The notes beneath the pieces were generated by a model. That model was not told the DNA's origin and did not search any database. It saw only the letters and a program-made list of their open reading frames with translations. Position numbers and translations under genes: made by a program. Of a stretch of 64,000 nt of DNA, positions 58,440-64,000 are shown one piece after another. Origin of the DNA: Roseiarcus sp963832305. GTDB taxonomy: Bacteria; Pseudomonadota; Alphaproteobacteria; Rhizobiales; Beijerinckiaceae. Each line of letters begins with the position of its first letter. The stretch's first letter is position 1. The DNA lies in the NCBI GenBank assembly GCA_963832305.1, contig CAWHTU010000018.1, positions 124,001 through 188,000 of the forward strand. Reading direction: 5' to 3'.

Positions 58440-58600
58440 GATCTAACGCCCGACGCCGGCCTTCGCCCCTCGTGGCGTCGCGCGCCCCTTCGATGCGTTC
58501 TTTCAGCCCAGCGAGGTCCACAGCCCCGAGGACGACGTCCCCGTCGACGATGTAACTTGGCGCGCCAGCGAAGCCGGGCGCGCTCGCGAGGTTTTGTTCA
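58440..58600 (-). pseudogene. Remnant of a DsbA-family protein C-terminus
   Basis: On the minus strand IEQNLASAPGFAGAPSYIVDG followed by VVLGAVDLAGLKERIEGAR reads as the last ~45 residues of a DsbA/FrnE-like thioredoxin-fold protein (the GAPSY cis-Pro loop and final helix). Upstream the frame carries no thioredoxin-like sequence and no CxxC; it runs into the amidohydrolase promoter region. It ends against the tRNA-Thr gene. I read it as a truncated leftover. Confidence 0.5.
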
Positions 58601-58714
58601 ATGCTTTCGGAACAAGAACAATCCCCGGAAAGCGTTGGACTTGACGCCCGCCATGCCCCTATCATGACGGCAAAGAGCGTTTCCGCGCCGTTGCAAAAGG
58701 GAGGATGAGCACTC

Positions 58715-59992
58715 ATGGCCTTTCTGATTCAGAACGCGCAGGTCTGGGATGGCGACAACGACGAGCGCTATCCGGCCGAGGTGCTGGTCGAGCATAACCG
58801 CATCACCGCGGTCGCGCGCGACAAAGGCCAGCTTCGCCGCGACGGCGCCGAAATCATCGACGGCGGCGGCATGACCCTGATGCCGGGCATGGTCGAGGGC
58901 CATTGCCATCTTTCCTTCGTAGGCCCGGCGCGCAATCAGGATCTCGGCGAGATTCCGCCGGAAGAGCATCTTCTGCGAACCTGCCGCAACGCGACGCTGA
59001 TCCTCAACCATGGTTTCACGTCCTGCTATTCGGCGGCGTCCGCCAAGATGCGGCTCGACGTCGTTGTGCGGCAGGAAATCGAGGACGGGTATCTTGCCGG
59101 TCCCCGCTACAAGGCGGCCGGTCCCGAGATCACCTCGACTGGCGGCCTCGGCGACGAGCGCAAGCAGCACATGCATGCCGAAAGCTTCGGCATGATTGCC
59201 GACGGGCCCGACGAGGTCCGGCGCGCAGTCAGGCTCTGCTGCCGGGAAGGCGTGGACAACATCAAGCTCAACATCTCGGGCGACGACTTCGTCACCAATG
59301 CCGGGGCGGAAATAACCTCGATGAGCGAGATCGAGGTCGCGACCGCGGTAGAAGTCGCGCACGAGTGGAACAAACGCGTCGCCTGCCACTCGCGCGCCGC
59401 GGCCTCGGTCAAGCGGGCTGTGCGCAACGATGTCGATTGCATCTACCATTGCGACTTCGCCGACGAGGAAGCTCTCGACATGCTCGAAGCGGCGAAGCAT
59501 CGCGTCATCATCGGCCCCGCTTTCGGGCTTATTCACAATGCGGTTTTCGAGGGCGACGCGGCCGGCGTGCCGCGCGAGTTCGTCGAGCGCATGGGCCTGG
59601 CGCGCAAGCTCGAGCTCACCTGCCGCACCTATGAGCAGATGCGCAAGCGCGGCATGAAGGTGGTCGTCGGCGGCGACTACGGATTCAAGATCACACCGAT
59701 GGGCCAGAACGCGCGCGACATCGGCCATTTCGTCAAGTTCTTCGGCTATTCGCCGGCGGAGGCGCTGCGTTGCGCAACCTCGGTCGGGGGCGAACTGATG
59801 GGTCACAAGGGCGAACTCGGCGTGATCAAGGAAGGAGCGCTGGCGGACATCCTGCTCGTCGACGGCAACCCCCTTGTCGATCAGTCGGTGCTGGTCGGGC
59901 CCGATCGACTGGCGATGATCATGAAGGACGGCAAGCTTCACCGTGATCCGCGGGCGCGCCGCGCGGCGCCGGGGCGCCTGGCGGCCGAATAG
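58715..59992 (+). CDS. Amidohydrolase family protein
   Basis: A 425-residue metal-dependent hydrolase of the imidazolonepropionase/dipeptidase-like clan. The first metal motif is VEGHCHLSF (HxH, about residue 64), followed by a metal-bridging Lys candidate in VDNIKLNISGDDF, His in RVACHSRAA and IYHCDF, and a late Asp in VVVGGDYGFKITP. The C-terminal LGVIKEGALADILLVDGNPL closes the beta-sandwich domain. Substrate unknown. The ATG has AGGGAGGA nine bases upstream. Confidence 0.88.
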   Translation: MAFLIQNAQVWDGDNDERYPAEVLVEHNRITAVARDKGQLRRDGAEIIDGGGMTLMPGMVEGHCHLSFVGPARNQDLGEIPPEEHLLRTCRNATLILNHGFTSCYSAASAKMRLDVVVRQEIEDGYLAGPRYKAAGPEITSTGGLGDERKQHMHAESFGMIADGPDEVRRAVRLCCREGVDNIKLNISGDDFVTNAGAEITSMSEIEVATAVEVAHEWNKRVACHSRAAASVKRAVRNDVDCIYHCDFADEEALDMLEAAKHRVIIGPAFGLIHNAVFEGDAAGVPREFVERMGLARKLELTCRTYEQMRKRGMKVVVGGDYGFKITPMGQNARDIGHFVKFFGYSPAEALRCATSVGGELMGHKGELGVIKEGALADILLVDGNPLVDQSVLVGPDRLAMIMKDGKLHRDPRARRAAPGRLAAE

Positions 59993-60414
59993 GCGGCGAT
60001 CGAGGCCGTCAAGATCGTTAAGAGCGAGCCTGTGATGGCCATATTGGAAGCTGCCGCAACCTGTCATGACGCAGGGGGACCTCGACAAGTATGTCGATGA
60101 CAAAATGACGCCCCTGCGCTACGATTTGTGCTGCTGCAAGGATCCCCCGGCTATCCGCGAGCCCGGGGTGGAAAGTTGGCCATCTCCCGGCCGTGACGGA
60201 GGGGCTTCGGCCCCTCCGTGTGCGGCGGATCAGCCGCCGGGGACCGTACGCGGGTTTTCCAGTTCTTCGCCAGGGCGTCCTGGTTTCAGCGGGCGCCGGA
60301 TTGACGCTGCTCTCGCGATCTCACCGAAATTGCTGAGCCGCGCGTCGCCGGTTGACCGATCGCAGCCGTTTCGGCGAAGTCTCTCCAAAGCGGATCGATT
60401 CGGGAGACCACGTC
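59993..60414. other. Non-coding stretch before ddl with a TTCG hairpin
   Basis: These 422 bases show no supported gene. ACGGAGGGGC-TTCG-GCCCCTCCGT at 60196-60219 is a perfect 10-bp stem with a TTCG loop but no T-run, followed by a weaker GGCGG/CCGCC pair. It could end transcription of the amidohydrolase gene or stabilise a transcript end. The ddl promoter must lie in the rest. Confidence 0.5.
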
Positions 60415-61488
60415 ATGGTCGAGAGGCTGCGGGTCGCGTTGCTGTTCGGCGGCCGCTCGGCCGAGCACGATGTCTCCGTGTTGTCCGCCGGAAACGTATT
60501 CCGCGCGCTCGATCCGGCGCGCTATGAGACCGTCGCGATCGGCATCACCCGGTCCGGCACCTGGCTCCTGTGCCCGGTTGAGGACGGCAAGTTTCCGACC
60601 GCGGTTCCCGAGAGCGGACCGCGCGTCGCGCTCATTCCGGGCGGCTCGGGGCGGCTCGCGATCCTGCCGGAGATGGATGGCGCAGCGACCGATCTCACGC
60701 GGGCGGTCGATGTCCTGTTTCCGGTTTTGCATGGCCCCTTCGGCGAGGACGGGACCGTCCAGGGCTTAGCCGAGATCGCCGGAGTGGCCTATGTCGGCTC
60801 GGGCGTCCTGGGCTCGGCGGCGGCCATGGACAAGGACGCCGCCAAGCGCCTGATGCGCGACGGTGGCCTTCCGATCGCGCGCTTCCAGAGCTTCGGGCGC
60901 GGCGCCGCGCCCTCGTTTGAGGCGGTCGTATCGGAACTCGGCCGCCCGGTGTTCGTCAAGCCGGCGCGGCTCGGTTCCTCGGTCGGCATCAGCAAAGCCG
61001 GAACGCGCGAGGAGTTCGACAGAGCGGTCGCCGAGGCCTTCCGGCACGATAGCAAGATCCTGGTCGAGGAATTTGTCCGCGGCCGCGAGATCGAGTGCGG
61101 CGTGCTCGAGGGCGAAGATGGATCGCTGACCGCGTCGCTTCCCGGCGAGATCGTGCCGAGCAACCGCCATGGCTTCTACACCTACGAAGCCAAGTACCTC
61201 GACGAGCAGGGGGCCGCGGTCAAGGTCCCGGCCGACCTTCCGCGCGACCTCAGCGACAAGGTGCGCAAGCTTTCGATCGAAGCCTTCCGCGCCCTCGGCT
61301 GCGAGGGCCTCGCGCGGGTCGACTTCTTTCTGCGCGAGGACGGCCGGCTCATCGTCAATGAGGTCAACACGCTGCCCGGCTTCACGAACATCAGCATGTA
61401 TCCGAAGGTGTTTGAGGCGATGGGGATCAGCTATCCCGAGCTGGTCGACCGCCTGATCCGCCACGCGCTGGCGCGCGGCAGGCCGTAA
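60415..61488 (+). CDS. ddl: D-alanine--D-alanine ligase
   Basis: ATP-grasp enzyme joining two D-alanines for peptidoglycan precursors. 357 residues. N-terminal VALLFGGRSAEHDVSVLSA, VLHGPFGEDGTVQGL, ATP-binding FVKPARLGSSVGISKA, and the metal-site NEVNTLPGFTNISMYPK are all intact. The length and EAKYLDEQ loop fit DdlA-type enzymes rather than the shorter DdlB usual in the dcw cluster; this copy stands alone, away from mur/fts genes. A GGGAGA site precedes the ATG. Confidence 0.95.
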   Translation: MVERLRVALLFGGRSAEHDVSVLSAGNVFRALDPARYETVAIGITRSGTWLLCPVEDGKFPTAVPESGPRVALIPGGSGRLAILPEMDGAATDLTRAVDVLFPVLHGPFGEDGTVQGLAEIAGVAYVGSGVLGSAAAMDKDAAKRLMRDGGLPIARFQSFGRGAAPSFEAVVSELGRPVFVKPARLGSSVGISKAGTREEFDRAVAEAFRHDSKILVEEFVRGREIECGVLEGEDGSLTASLPGEIVPSNRHGFYTYEAKYLDEQGAAVKVPADLPRDLSDKVRKLSIEAFRALGCEGLARVDFFLREDGRLIVNEVNTLPGFTNISMYPKVFEAMGISYPELVDRLIRHALARGRP

Positions 61489-61869
61489 GGCTAGCGCGCG
61501 GGCCGCGGCGTTGGTCCGGTGAGTCCGCTTGGGTTTTCTTGGCTCGCGGCCTTTTGGGCCTGAAACCCCGCCCACGAGCGTTGGGGACGGTCTTGGATTT
61601 CCTTGGATTCTCTCGTCAGAATCGAGACTTTTCAATTGGTTACGTGGAGTTGAGGTCGGGACAATTATTCTCGCTCTTTTTCGTCGTGGGAGGGCGCCGG
61701 AACGGCAGCCCGCGGTCACGCCACGACGAGGAAAGGCAGGATTGTTCATGGGCGGCAGCTTAACCTGAATTCTGATTTTCCGCAATAGCGTCGTCCGAGC
61801 CTTTCCCTCTCGGCGGCCTCGGAGACGATGCCCGCAGGGCGCACGAACCTGGCGTGAGGGCTGCGTTGC
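61489..61869. other. Intergenic region between ddl and dgoA
   Basis: 381 bases between convergent genes. Short frames exist on both strands, one with a Lys/Arg-rich peptide (RKSKTVPNARGRGF on the minus strand), but none has a convincing start, ribosome site or family. I see no repeat or RNA here. Confidence 0.4.
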
Positions 61870-62488
61870 TCAGCCCGCCTCGTTCCAAGCCTTCACGAAT
61901 CTCTGCGCGGCGCGGGCGACATGTTCGACGCTCGCGCCGGGCTTATAGAGCGCCGAGCCAATTCCGAAGCCGTCGGCGCCGGCCAGCCGATAAGGGCCGA
62001 TGCGCTCGGGCGTGACGCCGCCGACCGGGAAGAGCAGCGTCGCCTTCGGCAACACGGAGCGCCACGCGCGCACGACTTCGGGGCCAAGCGCCTCTCCGGG
62101 AAAGAGCTTGAGCCCCGACGCGCCGGCCTTCAGGGCCGCGAACGCTTCGGTCATGGTGGCGACGCCCGGCAGGACGATGAGCCCGAAGTCTTGCCGCGTG
62201 TCGAATGACATCGGGATCGGCGTTGGGCGCGACCACGAGCTTGGCGCCTGCCTCGGCGACGTCGTCGATGTCGCGAGCCTCGAGCACAGTGCCTGCGCCC
62301 ACCAGGACCTTGTCGCCGAACAGGCGCGCGATGATCTCGATGCTCACCAGCGGATCGGGCGAATTGAGCGGAACCTCAATCGCCCCGAAGCCAGCCTCGA
62401 CAATCGCCGCGGCAATCGAATCCGCCTCATCCGGCGTCACGCCCCTAAGGATCGCGACAAGGGGCGTCGGCGCGAGCTTGAGCGTCAC
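61870..62488 (-). CDS. dgoA: 2-Dehydro-3-deoxy-6-phosphogalactonate aldolase (one frameshift)
   Basis: A class I KDPG/KDPGal aldolase that splits 2-keto-3-deoxy-6-phosphogalactonate into pyruvate and glyceraldehyde-3-phosphate. PLVAILRGVTPDEADSIA, AIEVPLNSPDPLVSI, VGAGTVLEA, and the Schiff-base Lys in GLKLFPGEALGP are visible, with FPVGGVTPERIGPY at the phosphate site. The EVPLNSP and LNSPDP features favour the galactonate type. The frame breaks near 62185 (one extra C before GLIVLPGVAT); repaired length is 205 residues. GTG at 62488 overlaps the dgoK stop by four bases. Confidence 0.88.
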
Positions 62489-63399
62489 AGGAGCCCTCCG
62501 TAGCGGGCGATGCGAAAGAGGCCGCGCGCCGCGGCGCGCGGCGGCGCGGCGCGGGCGTTGGCCCCCAAGGCCTCGAACGCCGTCAGGTAGCGCTTCACCA
62601 GCGCTTCGGCCCCCGCGACATGCGGCTCCTCGTCCGGATAAAGCCGCCGCGCCTCGCCGATCTCCGCGCCGATCAGCAGGCCGGAAAGATACTCGCCGGC
62701 ATCGTCCGCATCGAGCTTGCCCATGAGCGGCAGCGCGCGCGCGCCGAACAACAGGCCGAGGAGCCCGGACTTCGACCCGCCGCCGGCCGCCGCGGCGCCG
62801 CGTTTCACCCCGGTCGCGAACGCCGCTCCGGGCTCCTTCGCCGGCGCGGCCCTGGCGAAGGCGCCCGCGACCGTGTGGTCGCGCAGCGCCGCGAACAGTT
62901 CGCCGGTGATGAAGGTCTTGAACCCGACAACGCGCTCGCCCTCGATGCGGGCCCATTTCGAATGCGAGCCCGGCAGCACGATGATGCGCGCGCCGGAATC
63001 GGCGACGCCGAAGATTTCGGTCTCCTCGCCCCGTATGACATCCACGCCCACTTCGTCCGCATAGGAGAGGCCGGGCGCGAGGACCACGCGTCGTCCCCCG
63101 GCATCGACGGAGGTCAAACGTTCGGCAATATCGCGTGGGCCGGCAGGGCAGGGCACGTAAGGCGCCTCGCGCCAGCCGTGTCGGCTTCCCACCATGCCCG
63201 AGGCGATCACCGGCAGAGAGGGGTTCGCGTCGAGCCAGCGCCCGACGAGGCGCCTGAGCGTCACCGGAAATTCTCCCGCCGCGACGCTTCCGATCCCGTC
63301 GTCCGAGGCAATCTCATGGAGAATCTCGCCGACCGGCGACATCAGATAGGCGCGAAAGCTCGACGATCCCCAGTCGATGGCGATGAGCGCGGGCGACAT
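62485..63399 (-). CDS. dgoK: 2-Dehydro-3-deoxygalactonokinase
   Basis: Phosphorylates 2-keto-3-deoxygalactonate, the step before DgoA. 304 residues. The ATPase-fold phosphate motif is LIAIDWGSSSFRAYLM, with IASGMVGSRHGWREAPYVPCP, IVLPGSHSKWARIEGERV and FKTFITGELFAAL as kinase signatures. The ATG at 63399 starts the conserved domain; longer upstream sequence is unlike the family. The dgoK–dgoA pair is translationally coupled. Galactonate dehydratase (dgoD) and a galactonate transporter are not in the window. Confidence 0.92.
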   Translation of the reverse strand: MSPALIAIDWGSSSFRAYLMSPVGEILHEIASDDGIGSVAAGEFPVTLRRLVGRWLDANPSLPVIASGMVGSRHGWREAPYVPCPAGPRDIAERLTSVDAGGRRVVLAPGLSYADEVGVDVIRGEETEIFGVADSGARIIVLPGSHSKWARIEGERVVGFKTFITGELFAALRDHTVAGAFARAAPAKEPGAAFATGVKRGAAAAGGGSKSGLLGLLFGARALPLMGKLDADDAGEYLSGLLIGAEIGEARRLYPDEEPHVAGAEALVKRYLTAFEALGANARAAPPRAAARGLFRIARYGGLL

Positions 63400-63461
63400 G
63401 CGGCGATTGAGGCATGGCCGCTGGACGGGGTCAATCTGGCCCTTCACGCCGCTGTCTGCGA

Positions 63462-64000
63462 TCACGCCAATCGACTGCCATTCGGCGGCACGCGGAGGCC
63501 GAGCAGACCTTCGGCGGCGTCGATGATCTTGGGATCGAGGGGGCGGGGCTCGAGCGACACGCCCTTGGAGAGGCGGTCGGCGATGATCCTGAGCGCCGCG
63601 AGGCGGCAATAGGGTTTGTCGTTGGCGGGGATGAGATGCCAGGGCGCGCGGCGCACGGAGGTCTCTTCCATCATGTCCTCGATCGCCGTCTCGTATTCCT
63701 TCCAGCGGCCGCGATTGCGGAAGTCCTCGTACGAGAGCTTCCAGCGCTTGAGCGGGTTGGTGAGCCGGTTGCGGAACCGGCGCATCTGCTCGTCGGGCGT
63801 GATGTGCAGGAAGAGCTTTACCAGCCTGACGCCGTCGGCGACGAGCATGCGCTCGAACTCGTTGATTTCTTCATACGCGCGGCGCCATTCGGCCGCGGCG
63901 GCGAAGCCCTCGACCCGCTCGACCAGCACCCGCCCGTACCACGACCGGTCAAAGGCGACGATCTGGCCGTGCCGCGGCAGCCGCTCCCAGAAGCGTTGCA
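63462..64000 (-). CDS. ppk2: Polyphosphate kinase 2 family protein (partial)
   Basis: The 5' end lies beyond 64000. About 178 C-terminal residues are visible, with the family stretch IVAFDRSWYGRVLVERVEGF, INEFERMLVADGVRLVKLFL, RLTNPLKRWKLSYEDF and the lid-side RAPWHLIPANDK. PPK2 enzymes use polyphosphate to phosphorylate ADP/GDP or AMP. The Walker A motif is outside the window, so the subclass cannot be assigned. It ends 62 bp upstream of the dgoK start on the same strand. Confidence 0.9.
   Translation of the reverse strand, partial: QRFWERLPRHGQIVAFDRSWYGRVLVERVEGFAAAAEWRRAYEEINEFERMLVADGVRLVKLFLHITPDEQMRRFRNRLTNPLKRWKLSYEDFRNRGRWKEYETAIEDMMEETSVRRAPWHLIPANDKPYCRLAALRIIADRLSKGVSLEPRPLDPKIIDAAEGLLGLRVPPNGSRLA

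Noticed and set aside
60066..60527. Plus-strand frame of 153 codons before ddl
   Set aside because: No ribosome site, Pro/Ser/Arg-rich, includes the TTCG hairpin and overlaps the start of ddl in another frame.
61529..61768. Short plus-strand frame between ddl and dgoA
   Set aside because: No family, ribosome site or natural composition supports it.

Overview
The window is a GC-rich chromosomal segment of an alphaproteobacterium. The order ffs–dnaX–ybaB–recR, the lptM–lysA–TIGR02302 block, the alphaproteobacterial 16S and initiator tRNA sequences, and a 23S rRNA with an intervening sequence in helix 9 all point to Rhizobiales (Hyphomicrobiales). The 16S variable regions look closest to the Beijerinckiaceae/Methylocystaceae/Roseiarcaceae neighbourhood. 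That placement is from memory of such sequences, not from a search.

Layout. 1-3750 (minus): a truncated TIGR02302 membrane protein, lysA and the lipoprotein lptM. 3850-7820: an O-methyltransferase and quinone-oxidoreductase pair, a GFA-type zinc protein, and an NTF2-like protein divergent from an XRE/MmyB-type regulator. 7964-10914: SRP RNA, dnaX, ybaB and recR. 11016-12450: a cytochrome P450. 12447-18605: a complete rRNA operon (promoter, leader, 16S, tRNA-Ile, tRNA-Ala, 23S with intervening sequence, 5S, tRNA-fMet). 18711-20649: an Rrf2 regulator divergent from a lone Tat-exported solute-binding protein. 20703-29792: a sugar module with pgl and zwf, a ROK regulator, an FrcBCA-type sugar ABC transporter, an aldo/keto reductase and a Gfo/Idh/MocA oxidoreductase. 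29800-34572: an AT-rich tandem repeat, an LLM flavin enzyme, an AhpD-like protein, a PQQ-type sugar dehydrogenase homologue and an amidase. 34765-36217: a small secreted protein and a poorly coding stretch with a 24-codon ORF behind a near-perfect Shine-Dalgarno. 36218-46899: GT39 glycosyltransferase, glmM, pgm, two hypothetical proteins, a lytic transglycosylase, a site-2 protease, a DUF1036 protein and pyk. 46914-53566: MATE exporter with HxlR regulator, an internally duplicated small protein, an FAD monooxygenase, trehalase and an aldo/keto reductase. 53598-64000: a secreted unknown protein, a GMC oxidoreductase, a MetE-core protein, a BDH2-like SDR, tRNA-Thr, an amidohydrolase, ddl, the galactonate-pathway pair dgoA/dgoK and a partial ppk2.

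How they fit together. The central theme is carbon flow: sugar uptake (FrcBCA), entry to the oxidative pentose phosphate route (zwf, pgl), phosphosugar interconversion for envelope and glycogen (glmM, pgm), trehalose cleavage, 2-keto-3-deoxygalactonate processing (dgoK, dgoA) and pyruvate kinase. Envelope synthesis and turnover (lysA, glmM, ddl, lytic transglycosylase, GT39) is scattered among them.

A caution for every user of this annotation: eleven genes, including the usually essential dnaX, carry single-base indels (16 in all, several in short G or C runs). In every case one-base repairs restore an open frame of the family's usual length. I read these as probable sequence errors, not pseudogenes, and give them as single CDS features spanning the break. 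I found no CRISPR array, prophage or insertion sequence.
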